The notes: a model not told the origin generated them from the sequence alone. DNA of 64,000 bases from Oscillospiraceae bacterium (GCA_902788505.1 CADAKH010000009.1:1-64000); one strand, 5' to 3'; shown: positions 46,115 to 54,259, counted from the first letter of the stretch. Translations and numbers: made by a program.

Positions 46115-47341
46115 ATGCAGCAGGTAACTAATCAGCAAAAACTAAAGCCGTGGATGGGTTTTGTCCTTTTCGCAGTCGTAATGATCGTATTCCGCTTCGC
46201 CGGTGCACCTTTGCAGGTTATGTGGGGCTTGCCGGGACTTGTCGCAACAGAACTCGAATTCCTGGTTCTCGCAATTGTCTATGCGCTGGTATTCAGGATT
46301 CCTGTTAAGGAGATGTTCCCGATCAGGAAGTTCTCTGCCAGGGATTTCTTCGGTTCTGTCTGTCTCGGATTTGGCGGAGTTCTCTTCGGGCTTATAAGTG
46401 TTGCTTTGGTTGGCATTATCTATCCGAAGTCTCTTGAGGGCGGGGATGTACAGGCTATCCAGAGTTATATTGGAGGCGGTGTAGGATACCTGATAATGAT
46501 CTTTGCTATGGCAATACTTCCCGCAGTATGCGAGGAAGCCATACACAGGGGCGCGATAATCGCAAACTTCAGAGCGATAAAGAAGGATTGGGTCATTGTA
46601 CTGATAATGGGTCTGTTCTTCGGCATTTTTCATCTCTCGACATTGAGATTTATCAACACGGCGATCATGGGCGCATGCCTTACTTATATTGTTGTAAAGA
46701 AGAATAATCTGATCCTTTCAATGATCACGCATTTCCTTATCAACTTTGTATCTTCTACTATGAGTTTCTTGTCGACTTTTTCTATGAAACAGTCAGGCGC
46801 ACTGCCGGAAAATGCTCCCGCTGTACAGATGACTGCCGCTACGATGAAAGCTGCGCTGGGATTATATCTTTGGATCGGCATAGCAGCACCGTTCCTTATC
46901 GTAATAGGACTAATGCTCCTGAATCCTGAATCACATAAGAAGATCAGATTCCTTTTTGCGGGGATCACAGCAGCAGTTATGTTTGCCGGCGGTATGGCCG
47001 TAAATATAAGTAACACAAACGGCAGGCAGGTTGCCCAGTCAAACTTCAGTTATCAGGTTATGGCAGAAAATACTGAATCTTTGCCTGTCACATTCAACGT
47101 TGAAGAGGAAGGCTATTATACGGTCAGTGTGGTTGCCGTGAATGCCAAGGGTGAGTACTTTATCAGGATCGAAAAGGATGACGGCGAATTCATTTCGAGA
47201 GTTGATTTTTCGCAGGGTGCCATCCTCACATCTTCGCAGCAGCTTGATCTTGAACCCGGATCTTATAATATCTTTATCATTAACGGCAATGGTTCAATAG
47301 GCGAGCATCCGACCTTCTCGGTACAGGTCAACAGAAGCTGA
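46115..47341 (+). CDS. CPBP (CAAX/Abi) intramembrane protease with extracytoplasmic C-terminal domain
   Basis: 408 residues. Residues ~1-290 form a multi-helix CPBP domain with motif 1 CEEAIHRGAII (EExxxR), motif 2 FFGIFHLS (FxxxH) and motif 3 HFLINFVSS (HxxxN/D). After the last helix (~285-305) comes a ~95-residue soluble part (FSYQVMAENTESLPVTFNVEEEGYY ... FSVQVNRS), probably a beta-sandwich outside the membrane. Bacterial CPBP proteins are linked to bacteriocin immunity or membrane protein processing; the role here is unknown. GGGGGA precedes ATG at ~8 bp. Confidence 0.88.
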   Translation: MQQVTNQQKLKPWMGFVLFAVVMIVFRFAGAPLQVMWGLPGLVATELEFLVLAIVYALVFRIPVKEMFPIRKFSARDFFGSVCLGFGGVLFGLISVALVGIIYPKSLEGGDVQAIQSYIGGGVGYLIMIFAMAILPAVCEEAIHRGAIIANFRAIKKDWVIVLIMGLFFGIFHLSTLRFINTAIMGACLTYIVVKKNNLILSMITHFLINFVSSTMSFLSTFSMKQSGALPENAPAVQMTAATMKAALGLYLWIGIAAPFLIVIGLMLLNPESHKKIRFLFAGITAAVMFAGGMAVNISNTNGRQVAQSNFSYQVMAENTESLPVTFNVEEEGYYTVSVVAVNAKGEYFIRIEKDDGEFISRVDFSQGAILTSSQQLDLEPGSYNIFIINGNGSIGEHPTFSVQVNRS

Positions 47342-47446
47342 TCTTACGTTTTAATTTGCAGTGCGCTGCAATCTGTTGACGGAATATATCCGATGCCTGA
47401 TTTTGACGAATAACGGAAGATACGGCAAGCATTAACTGAAATAAAA

Positions 47447-47489
47447 AACAAAGCCCCCTTTATTTTGGAGAGAAGGAGGGGGCTTTGTT
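47447..47489 (+). terminator. Terminator after the CPBP gene
   Basis: AACAAAGCCCCCTT pairs with AGGGGGCTTTGTT, an 11-12-bp stem, then TATTTTC. The reverse side is A-rich (ATAAAAAA), so it could act in both directions. The remainder of the ~350-bp gap up to the TetR gene contains a palindromic operator candidate and no gene. Confidence 0.85.
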
Positions 47490-47615
47490 ATTTTCAGGAA
47501 AGATAACGCTCAGACTCGTTGAACGTATTCCCATAAAAAAGTCCATGAGAAGATCAGAAGATAAAAATCATTTGACCTTGTCACCGACTTCTAATATGAT
47601 TTTATCGACACTGTG

Positions 47616-47666
47616 TTGAAATTTCAATGAGCAGTTAATCTGTATGTGTTGCGAAATCGACACATA
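47616..47666. promoter_or_regulatory. Two palindromes upstream of the TetR gene (operator candidates)
   Basis: TTGAAATTTCAA (47616-47627) is a perfect 12-bp palindrome. TATGTGT (47643-47649) and ACACATA (47660-47666) form a 24-bp inverted repeat ending 31 bp before the start. TetR regulators usually bind such sites in their own promoter. Confidence 0.4.
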
Positions 47667-47697
47667 TAAAAAATCTGTTGATAAATCTGAGGCGATT

Positions 47698-48252
47698 ATG
47701 GCTGATTCAAGAAGAACACAAATGACAAAGTCTCTTTTGCAGACTTCATTAATAGAGCTCATGCAGGAGAAGCCTTTTCATAAGATCACTATTAAGGAGA
47801 TCTGCGACAGGGCTGACCTTAACCGTACGACGTTTTATCTGCATTACACAGACCAGACAGAACTTTTAAATGACGTTATCACCCAATTGGAAAACGAACT
47901 GTCCCAGTATATCTATATGTCCGATGAAAACGGCATGGGTTACAAGATACAAAAATATCTGGAATACGTAAAGGGAAATGCGAAAGTATACCGTACGCTT
48001 ATGAGAAGTGATGATGAGGGCGGTGCAAGAACGAGAATAATCACTGACATAATAAGAGATAACAAAGAGGACCTTCCTATGTTCGGCGATGTCAAAAAGA
48101 GCCGTTATATCTACAAATTTATCATTGAAGGAATTGTGAGTGTTGTTCTCTACTGGATTGATAATGATTTTGATCTCAGTACTGAAACGGTTGCCGATCT
48201 TATTTTGAAAATAGTCTCATTCTCTCAGGAAAAATCGGAATCAATGGTTTAA
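47698..48252 (+). CDS. TetR/AcrR family transcriptional regulator
   Basis: 184 residues. The N-terminal helix-turn-helix is RTQMTKSLLQTSLIELMQEKPFHKITIKEICDRADLNRTTFYLHY cut here to its core KITIKEICDRADLNRTTFY; the remainder is the ligand/dimer part (TetR_C of the YhgE/DhaS-like group). ATG 47698 is chosen because GAGG lies 6 bp upstream. The gene may be autoregulated from the palindromes upstream and may control the next gene, 36 bp downstream. Confidence 0.9.
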   Translation: MADSRRTQMTKSLLQTSLIELMQEKPFHKITIKEICDRADLNRTTFYLHYTDQTELLNDVITQLENELSQYIYMSDENGMGYKIQKYLEYVKGNAKVYRTLMRSDDEGGARTRIITDIIRDNKEDLPMFGDVKKSRYIYKFIIEGIVSVVLYWIDNDFDLSTETVADLILKIVSFSQEKSESMV

Positions 48253-48288
48253 TATAGTACAAAGATTAAGGGGGATAAGGATCAAATC

Positions 48289-49305
48289 ATGGCAAGAGGC
48301 AGTCATCACGGAGGAGGATTTCATTCCGGCGGATTTCACAGTTCGGGCGGATTTCACAGTTCCGGAGGATTTCACAGTTCCGGCGGATATCACGGTTCGG
48401 GCGGACATTATTCAGGTGGTAGCTCCGGTGGCGGCTCCGGTGGCGGCGGAAGTCCTGAAGAATTCTTTGCCATGATCTTTTTACGCGGAATAACTTTTGT
48501 AATCGTATTCCTTTTTTGGGGGTTTAGTGAGGACGGTCTCCCCGGCTATAACATATGGAATGTTCTGATCTTTGTTGCCTCTTTTGTGGTTTTGGCTTTT
48601 GCCATGAAAGATTCCTACAGATATGAAGCTCTTAAATATGCCAAGAACAACTGCATGTTAAAAGACAGTTCCATTTGGAAAAAATACAATTATATGGAAC
48701 CGTCCGGAACAGTAAGTGACAACCGTACCTGGGCTTCGGTTAAAGGGAATTACTATAACATTGCTTTCTATGATAAAGAGTTCGGTGAGGAGAACTTTAA
48801 GAAAGTCCGTGAGACTATGAACAGGACGCCTAAGATCCTGTGGGTAGGAAAGAGCTTTTTCATTGCTCCGGTAATTATCAGTTTCCTTATAACTGTTATC
48901 TACTATGAAGCAGTTATCCCGTTTTTCGAGAATGCGGTAATGACAGATGAAGCCTTTGCTTTTATCGATGCAGCGACATTTTATTTCACATCGGTATTTG
49001 CACTTCTGACTGCGATTGCCTGTCACGTTGTTTTCGGCATAAGAGACAGAATACTGCATGAGTGTGCATTAAGGATAATCGAAGATAATGTTGCTTCGGT
49101 CAAGCGTGAAGAGACTGAAGAATTCATCAAAGAGAAAACCATCAGCAAGTGGTATCACACTTATTGTCCCAACTGCGGTGCCAAAGCTTCTTCAGCATTA
49201 AAGACATGTCCGTTTTGCGGTACTTCTTTGGAAGTTACATCTTTTGACGGTGCTTCTGCCGGCTCATTCCGCCGGATTAAGGAGAAGGCGGAATCCGACA
49301 GTTGA
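48289..49305 (+). CDS. His/Gly/Ser-rich repeat membrane protein with C-terminal zinc ribbon
   Basis: 338 residues. The first ~58 residues are almost only H, G, S, F and Y, with four FHSSGG-type 6-residue repeats encoded by an 18-bp tandem repeat. Four hydrophobic helices follow in two pairs (~60-105 and ~185-255), then a soluble C-terminus with a zinc ribbon CPNCGAKASSALKTCPFC. The His-rich head could bind metal ions. I do not recognise a family with known function. AAGGGGGAT precedes the ATG; it probably shares a transcript with the TetR gene. Confidence 0.75.
   Translation: MARGSHHGGGFHSGGFHSSGGFHSSGGFHSSGGYHGSGGHYSGGSSGGGSGGGGSPEEFFAMIFLRGITFVIVFLFWGFSEDGLPGYNIWNVLIFVASFVVLAFAMKDSYRYEALKYAKNNCMLKDSSIWKKYNYMEPSGTVSDNRTWASVKGNYYNIAFYDKEFGEENFKKVRETMNRTPKILWVGKSFFIAPVIISFLITVIYYEAVIPFFENAVMTDEAFAFIDAATFYFTSVFALLTAIACHVVFGIRDRILHECALRIIEDNVASVKREETEEFIKEKTISKWYHTYCPNCGAKASSALKTCPFCGTSLEVTSFDGASAGSFRRIKEKAESDS
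48320..48405 (+). repeat. 18-bp tandem coding repeat (FHSSGG)
   Basis: GGATTTCACAGTTCCGGC-like units of 18 bp, about four to five copies with small substitutions, encoding FHSSGG/YHGSGG. Confidence 0.8.
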
Positions 49306-49335
49306 TCTTCTTGCTGCAAAATGGGCTTGTACCTG

Positions 49336-49516
49336 TTTTGTATCTGTTTTGCTCGATTTAGATACAATACACAGCACAAAAGCCTTTGTGTGCTCATTTT
49401 TGTATCTGAAGTCCCTTCAATTGAGCACAAAACAGATACAGTGAATAATCACACTTTAAAACTGTAATTATGTCTGCCTCCGGAAAACAGAAACTGCCTC
49501 ACATAATGAGACAGTT
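49336..49516. other. Structured intergenic region with repeated TTTTGTATCTG and a terminator
   Basis: GTATCTGTTTTGCTC (49340-49354) is complementary, with one 2-nt bulge, to GAGCACAAAACAGATAC (49423-49439). TTTTGTATCTG also recurs directly at ~49398. An inner stem AGCACAAA/TTTGTG(TG)CT lies between. At 49492-49516, AACTGCCTCA/TGAGACAGTT forms a further stem that can terminate the minus-strand gene (T-rich on that side). No gene is visible. Confidence 0.6.
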
Positions 49517-49540
49517 CCAGTTTTAAAGAGAGTGAAAGGA

Positions 49541-50023
49541 TCAGGTGTTCTTCTTTCGTTTAAGTGATAAAAGGAGGCAGCTGATCACAGGTGCTGCAAA
49601 CATTGCAAGATAAACGAGTGTGATCCATGGCTGATAATCGATGTAGAATTCCTTGAATGTAAGGCTCCACGGATGCGGTACCAATACCCATCCGACAAGG
49701 TCAATAACGATGCTGATTCCTGACCACAAAGCGCCTGTTACCATTGCTTTTTTCAGTGTGGGTTCTTTAACTTTTCTCAAGTAGAGCAGACCGAATACCG
49801 TAAACAGAATGATGTTATATAAAGGATGCCAGGGCTTTGTCATCTCATATCCCTGACCAAGGCCCGGACCTTCCGCCATCGAACTCATGTGCAGTACCAG
49901 AATGTTGAAGATCGTATGTGCGATACCTACGGAAGTAACTACAACGTAACTGATCCAATACCATATAAGAGACATTACGATATCTTTGCCGGAACCGAAT
50001 TCTCTTAACGTCTTTTTGCTCAT
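49541..50023 (-). CDS. Four-helix integral membrane protein, unknown function
   Basis: 160 residues, four predicted membrane helices (SLIWYWISYVVVTSVGIAHTIF; PLYNIILFTVFGLLYL; AMVTGALWSGISIVIDLVGWVLV; LVYLAMFAAPVISCLLLSL) and a basic C-terminus (KRKKNT). No conserved family motif that I know. AAGGAGAAAAG precedes ATG. Single gene between a terminator and the divergent flavoprotein gene. Confidence 0.75.
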   Translation of the reverse strand: MSKKTLREFGSGKDIVMSLIWYWISYVVVTSVGIAHTIFNILVLHMSSMAEGPGLGQGYEMTKPWHPLYNIILFTVFGLLYLRKVKEPTLKKAMVTGALWSGISIVIDLVGWVLVPHPWSLTFKEFYIDYQPWITLVYLAMFAAPVISCLLLSLKRKKNT

Positions 50024-50217
50024 AACTTTTCTCCTTGTGTGAACTGATTGTTTGTTATGACCAGATTCTAATAAAGCGCTGTCTTAAAACCTTTGTATAA
50101 GCCTTATATGTTTCTTAAATAACTCTTAAGTCTGTAACGTCAAATTAGCGGTATACTTAAACAAATCTGACGGGTTTCCGAAAAGAACTGCCGGAAGCAT
50201 TAAAGGGGGGAAATCAA

Positions 50218-50763
50218 ATGAAGGCACTTATTATTAACTGCAGTCCTGTAAGAACAGGTGCAACAGCCGAAATAGTAAATATAGTAAACACAGAACTACA
50301 GTCGCGATACGATACCGAATGCATCTGTATCGATGACTATAAGTTTGATTTCTGCAGAGGATGCAGAGCATGCCATAAGACTGCAAGTTGCGTAATGAGT
50401 GATGCTCAGATAATAAGAGACATAATGAGTGAATTTGATAACGCCGACATCATCGTATCGGTTGCGCCTTCATATTGGGCAGATATTCCCGGACAGTTCA
50501 AATCCTTTATCGACAGAGTTACTCCGTGGTGCAATACACACGAACCTCATGCAACTATCAGGCCAGGGAAGAAGGGTTATGCTATTGCTCTCCGTACCGG
50601 ACCTAATATGCCCGAGTGTGAGAGACTGATCGGCAGTATAGAGCACTTCTACGGTCATCTTGAAATAGAATGTGCCGGCCATCTCGGTCTGACATCTGTC
50701 GAGTACAAAGAAAATGTTGAACCCAGAAAACAGGAGATAGTAAGTTTTTGCAAAAACATGTAA
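50218..50763 (+). CDS. Flavodoxin-fold NAD(P)H-dependent FMN oxidoreductase
   Basis: 181 residues. N-terminal IINCSPVRTGATAEIVNIV is the FMN phosphate loop of the NADPH-dependent FMN reductase group; SPVRTGAT and SYWADIPGQFKSFIDR bind flavin. The motif CRGCRACHKTASC (Cx2Cx2Cx5C) matches the compact cysteine motif of iron-sulfur flavoproteins, so a [4Fe-4S] cluster is possible. Substrate unknown. AAGGGGGG lies 7 bp before the ATG. Confidence 0.87.
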   Translation: MKALIINCSPVRTGATAEIVNIVNTELQSRYDTECICIDDYKFDFCRGCRACHKTASCVMSDAQIIRDIMSEFDNADIIVSVAPSYWADIPGQFKSFIDRVTPWCNTHEPHATIRPGKKGYAIALRTGPNMPECERLIGSIEHFYGHLEIECAGHLGLTSVEYKENVEPRKQEIVSFCKNM

Positions 50764-50916
50764 ACATGGAAAACGACTGAATTGAAAGCCTTCGGTTTAC
50801 CTTCAGCCGAAGATCGACATCATGACCGAAAAGCTCAAGGACGCTGAGGCCTTGGACTATTTGAGAAGGGCAGGACGGATACTTTATCCTATTTGAATAA
50901 TCATGATAAGACAAGA
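50764..50916 (+). other. Possible gene remnant between flavoprotein and tmRNA
   Basis: An open stretch at about 50792-50899 reads PKIDIMTEKLKDAEALDYLR and ends ILYPI-stop, with codon use like the real genes around it but no good start site (internal ATG at 50824 without ribosome site). It may be a decayed gene end or chance. Confidence 0.2.
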
Positions 50917-50951
50917 AAACGGCCGGACTTTCATCCGGCCGTTTATTGTTG
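50917..50951. terminator. Bidirectional terminator (tmRNA side and flavoprotein side)
   Basis: AAACGGCCGGA pairs perfectly with TCCGGCCGTTT, flanked by GAAAA on the left and TATTGTT on the right. Confidence 0.85.
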
Positions 50952-50982
50952 GGGCACATCTATACCTTTGCCCACCTGTTAA

Positions 50983-51363
50983 TGGTGGAGATGAGGAGAA
51001 TCGAACTCCTGTCCGAAACCTCTTCCTCCGGGACAATCTCCGGGTGCAGTCAGTATTTGAATTATTCCAATTCCCGCGTCATCTGCTGACAGATTGCGGT
51101 TCCTGTAGCTTCATGAAATATTAAAGTCGCAGATCGGCGCAAAGCTTAGCCGGGAGGACTGCCTGCTTAACCTCTCTCAGGCGAGGTCTTCGGTGTACGT
51201 ACACCCGGGTGAGAAGATACATCCGGGGACGGTAGCCTTAGGCTGCTACGAGCTCTGTGTCGTTTGCAATTACTTGCAGTTTCCCGTTTTTTAAGGAGGC
51301 ACAACGAGAATCCTCCACCCGCTTTCCCGACCTCAGAAGCCCCGTCGAAACCGGTACATCCCC
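50983..51363 (-). ncRNA. ssrA: Transfer-messenger RNA (tmRNA)
   Basis: 381 nt on the minus strand. The 5' end GGGGATG pairs with CATCTCC near the 3' end, with an encoded CCA; the T-arm reads GGAGTTCGATTCTCC. The 5' conserved segment GTACCGGTTTCGACGGGG is clear. The tag frame ends ..GCA AAC GAC ACA GAG CTC GTA GCA GCC TAA; by alignment with other tmRNAs the resume codon is the GCA, giving the tag A-ANDTELVAA. tmRNA with SmpB frees stalled ribosomes and marks the protein for ClpXP. A later resume point cannot be excluded, an earlier one (adding GKLQVI) is less likely. Confidence 0.93.
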
Positions 51364-51448
51364 AGATCTGAAAGAAATTGCTCCGGTCACGACACAAGTG
51401 ACCGAAGCAATATAGCTTAGCGTGATTATACAATCTCTTTTAAGAAAT

Positions 51449-52024
51449 TCAAGTCTCGTCGTCGAAGTTAAGATCCTTGGTAACATCGTACGGTTCGAAA
51501 CTCTGGCTGATGATGTCCTGTGTTTCCTTGAGCTCTTTTGCATCAGCTTCATCATCGGAAATATAAGGTTCGGGTTCTTCGGTCTTCTCCGCATAACCTG
51601 TGTTGTAAGGATCCAGTCCGTCGTACTTTTTGTAAGGATTATTGATTACTTCAAGACCGCAGTAATAGCACTTTGAAGTGAAGAGCTTGTTCTCCATTTT
51701 CTGAAGGCCCTTTCCGCAATTGGGACATGTGGTTACATTCCTGTAGTCTTTTCTGGTTTTAAGGAGAGAGGCATCAGTCAATGCTTTATCAAATTCTTCA
51801 TTGGTTGCACCTTTTTCTTTGAGCAGGAGCCAAAAAGCATGAAGGATGCATGACTGCTTTTCAACCATGCGCTTGAGTTCTTCGACTTCTTTAAGAGACT
51901 GATATTCGTTTTTGATCTCAGTTTCCTTCGGATCGCCCTTTAAGCTGTTGAGAAGCTGGTCGGCTTCACCGGCACTTCTAAGCTTAGCCATGTCTTTCAT
52001 TATCATGGGATCGATGTCTTGCAT
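51449..52024 (-). CDS. Zinc-ribbon protein of unknown function
   Basis: 191 residues, soluble. An N-terminal helical region (MIMKDMAKLRSAGEADQLLNSLKG ... LKRMVEKQSCIL) precedes a zinc ribbon TCPNCGKGLQKM ... SKCYYCGLEV (~105-135) and a very acidic C-terminal tail (EEPEPYISDDEADAKELKE). ATG 52024 follows GAGGAGG at 8 bp; the longer frame to 52120 has no such site. No function is known to me. Confidence 0.75.
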   Translation of the reverse strand: MQDIDPMIMKDMAKLRSAGEADQLLNSLKGDPKETEIKNEYQSLKEVEELKRMVEKQSCILHAFWLLLKEKGATNEEFDKALTDASLLKTRKDYRNVTTCPNCGKGLQKMENKLFTSKCYYCGLEVINNPYKKYDGLDPYNTGYAEKTEEPEPYISDDEADAKELKETQDIISQSFEPYDVTKDLNFDDET

Positions 52025-52109
52025 TACAATTACCTCCTCGAAAAATAATGTTTGCTTCAATAACCCTAATATATCAAACTTTTTGTATTTTCTATTGAGT
52101 AATGGAAAA

Positions 52110-53159
52110 TTATTCTCCAAGAAATTCTGAAACCGCTACGGCGACTTTATAAGGAGTATCTTTCTGATTTAAAAGTGCATCGTCATCACTGTTGGAAAGA
52201 TAGCCGACTACAAGCTGATATGACTTTACGGAATCAGCGTGATTAAGACCTGTATACATGTTGGACTGAACGACACCCAATGATTCAGAGCCGATGGCTT
52301 CTGCAACAGTTTCAGCCAGATCTTCTCCGTCTGAATCGATGCTGGAAGAGTATTCTCCGGTGGAAGGAACATAGACTTTGACACCGCTGATATCACTGTC
52401 AGGTGCGCTGTCTGCATGGATCCTGATGAAGTAATCCGCATCGTTATCGACTGCGATCTGTGCTCTTTCGATGTTGGAGATATTAACGTCGTTTTCCGTT
52501 CTTGTAAGGATGACTTCGGCACCGCATCCTTCAAGATAGGACTTGAGTACCATTGCATACTCTAATGTGAGCTCGTATTCTTTCGCGCCGCTGTTAACGC
52601 CTACGGCACCTGAAGATGCACGTTCCTTTTCGGCAGATGTGCCGGGAATGGCTTCCTCAAGTTCAGTGTCAGGTTCCATCTGATGACCGGGATCGATAAC
52701 GATCACAAGACCTGAAAGATCCGGATGGTCATCTGCAAGCGGAACTGGTGTGGGAGTGGGTGTTGCCGGAGGAGGCGTGGGAGTGTCGGTAGGGAAGTGC
52801 TTAACATCAGAACCTTCGATAATGCTTCCTTCAGCATCTGTGACGGTCGTTTCTTCCGGCATTCCGAGCATCTCATTAAACTTGTTGTCGAGTTTCTGCT
52901 TATTGAAAACATATATGAAATAGCACATGCCAACTATGACCAATGCTATAAGGAAACCGAGAATAATACTCAGGGATGCGTTTTTGGGTCCGGAAGGCTT
53001 TTTCTCTTCCACATAATATTTCTTTATATAGTCTGATATAAAAGCTTCTCTTTTCGCGGGGGGCATAGCCTGAAGACGCTTATAGAGAAGCTTCTTTTTG
53101 TCTTCGGGAAGCTTAGAGATAAGTTGCTTGAACTTGGAAATATCGTCTTGCTGCGGCAT
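52110..53159 (-). CDS. Membrane-anchored N-acetylmuramoyl-L-alanine amidase-like protein (catalytic Glu replaced)
   Basis: 349 residues. A cytoplasmic helical head (~1-60), one membrane helix (~63-86, LSIILGFLIALVIVGMCYFIYV), a Thr/Pro linker (PTDTPTPPPATPTPTPVPL), and an extracellular Amidase_3 domain. Zinc ligands look intact: His in VIDPGHQ, Glu in SGAKEYELTL, His in IRIHADSAP. The final motif, usually VExGFLSN with catalytic Glu, reads LVVGYLSN, so the Glu is a Val. The protein may bind rather than cut peptidoglycan. ATG 53159 follows GGAGG at 6 bp. Confidence 0.85.
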   Translation of the reverse strand: MPQQDDISKFKQLISKLPEDKKKLLYKRLQAMPPAKREAFISDYIKKYYVEEKKPSGPKNASLSIILGFLIALVIVGMCYFIYVFNKQKLDNKFNEMLGMPEETTVTDAEGSIIEGSDVKHFPTDTPTPPPATPTPTPVPLADDHPDLSGLVIVIDPGHQMEPDTELEEAIPGTSAEKERASSGAVGVNSGAKEYELTLEYAMVLKSYLEGCGAEVILTRTENDVNISNIERAQIAVDNDADYFIRIHADSAPDSDISGVKVYVPSTGEYSSSIDSDGEDLAETVAEAIGSESLGVVQSNMYTGLNHADSVKSYQLVVGYLSNSDDDALLNQKDTPYKVAVAVSEFLGE

Positions 53160-53256
53160 AAGTTCCTCCGTACCTGATAATATCATTCTTTATTAAATGA
53201 ACAAAATAAAGTTTTAGGCCTTTTCGGGAGCCAACAGAATTACTCTAAATTTAGTA

Positions 53257-53336
53257 TTGAACAATAAACAGTAGTGTGCTATAAATGATAGTGACGGCGG
53301 GGCGCTATGGAATAGGGGGCGCCCCAAAGCCCGTCA
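53257..53336 (+). promoter_or_regulatory. padR operon promoter with a stem-loop at the transcript start
   Basis: TTGAAC (53257-53262), 17-bp spacer, TATAAA (53280-53285). Directly at the expected start, TGACGG (53292-53297) pairs with CCGTCA (53331-53336) and GGGGCGC (53299-53305) with GCGCCCC (53319-53325). The structure may be a 5' stabiliser or, as DNA, an operator of PadR. Confidence 0.55.
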
Positions 53337-53361
53337 AATCGGAATGAAAGGGGTATTGCCA

Positions 53362-53694
53362 ATGAATAGCCAGATCAAGAAGGGCATTCTCGATTTGTGC
53401 GTGCTGGCTCTGCTCGAGAAAGGTGACAGTTACGGTTACGATCTCGCAGGCAGCCTTGCGCGCAAAGTCGAAGTAGCAGACGGCACTGTGTATCCGATAC
53501 TGCGTAAGCTTGCTTCTGAAGGCGTGGTATCAACTTACCTGCAGGAATCTCAGAACGGGCCGCCGCGCAAGTACTATCACCTCACGGATGCAGGGCGCAA
53601 AAAACTTAACAGCGACCGTGAAGAGTGGATTAAGTTCTGCGGGGAAGTAAATGGAATACTTAAGCAGGAGACTGGAGGAAAAGCCGATGAATAA
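53362..53694 (+). CDS. PadR family transcriptional regulator
   Basis: 110 residues. The PadR winged helix is clear: KGILDLCVLALLEKGDSYGYDLAGSL, with the wing VADGTVYPILRKLASEGVVSTY and PPRKYYHLTDAGRKKL. ATG 53362 (AAAGGGG 8 bp before) is preferred to 53344. It overlaps the next gene by 8 bp; PadR-DUF1700 pairs often control membrane-stress or drug-response genes, and here they share a transcript with a small membrane protein. Confidence 0.93.
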   Translation: MNSQIKKGILDLCVLALLEKGDSYGYDLAGSLARKVEVADGTVYPILRKLASEGVVSTYLQESQNGPPRKYYHLTDAGRKKLNSDREEWIKFCGEVNGILKQETGGKADE

Positions 53695-54256
53695 AACAGA
53701 ATATCTTGCTAAGCTCACCAATGAATTGGGGCAGATGCCCTATGGTGATGTAAAGGACATCATCGGATCTATTGAAGAGCATTTTGAAGAGGGTATTGTT
53801 GAAGGCAGAAGCGAAGAAGAGATTGCAGCAAGCCTTGGCGATCCCAAAGAATTGGCCGCAGAGTTTAAGGATGGCGCTAAATTCAAGCAGATAATGAAGA
53901 AGCGCAAGATGTCCGATAACTTTAAGGGACCGGACGGAAGAGGAAGGATCTTCGTAATCATATTCAATGCGTTCGTAGGAATCGAGTGCTGGTTTATCCT
54001 TCTTTGCGCTATCATCGCTGCATTCATGTGCCTTGCAGGTGACGCGGCTTTCATAGGACTTATAATCGCAGGACTTATCACAGGTGTACTTACCGAATTC
54101 ATAGTACCTTTCATTTTCCTGATCCTTACTTTGATCTGTGTTGCGGTTTTCCTTGTGGTACTGCTTATCCTCGGAATCAAGTACTATGCAAAGGGACTCA
54201 AGTCCTACATCAGATGGAATAAGCACGTTTGGAATTACGGACTCGGGGAGGACTGA
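53687..54256 (+). CDS. DUF1700 family membrane protein
   Basis: 189 residues. The N-terminal helical part is the typical DUF1700 start (NKTEYLAKLTNELGQMPYGDVKDIIGSIEEHFEEG ends at ~35; followed by GRSEEEIAASLGDPKELA). Three hydrophobic segments follow between ~85 and 170. ATG 53687 lies inside the end of padR with GGAGG upstream, so translation is coupled. The function of the family is unknown. Confidence 0.88.
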   Translation: MNKTEYLAKLTNELGQMPYGDVKDIIGSIEEHFEEGIVEGRSEEEIAASLGDPKELAAEFKDGAKFKQIMKKRKMSDNFKGPDGRGRIFVIIFNAFVGIECWFILLCAIIAAFMCLAGDAAFIGLIIAGLITGVLTEFIVPFIFLILTLICVAVFLVVLLILGIKYYAKGLKSYIRWNKHVWNYGLGED

Positions 54257-54259
54257 TAT

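Noticed and set aside
49244..49444. Open frame crossing the end of the His/Gly/Ser-rich gene
   Set aside because: Overlaps a real gene in another frame and runs into an inverted repeat; no start signal.
51238..51594. Open frame reading through the tmRNA tag on the minus strand
   Set aside because: It is only the tmRNA tag frame extended upstream; the region is an RNA gene.
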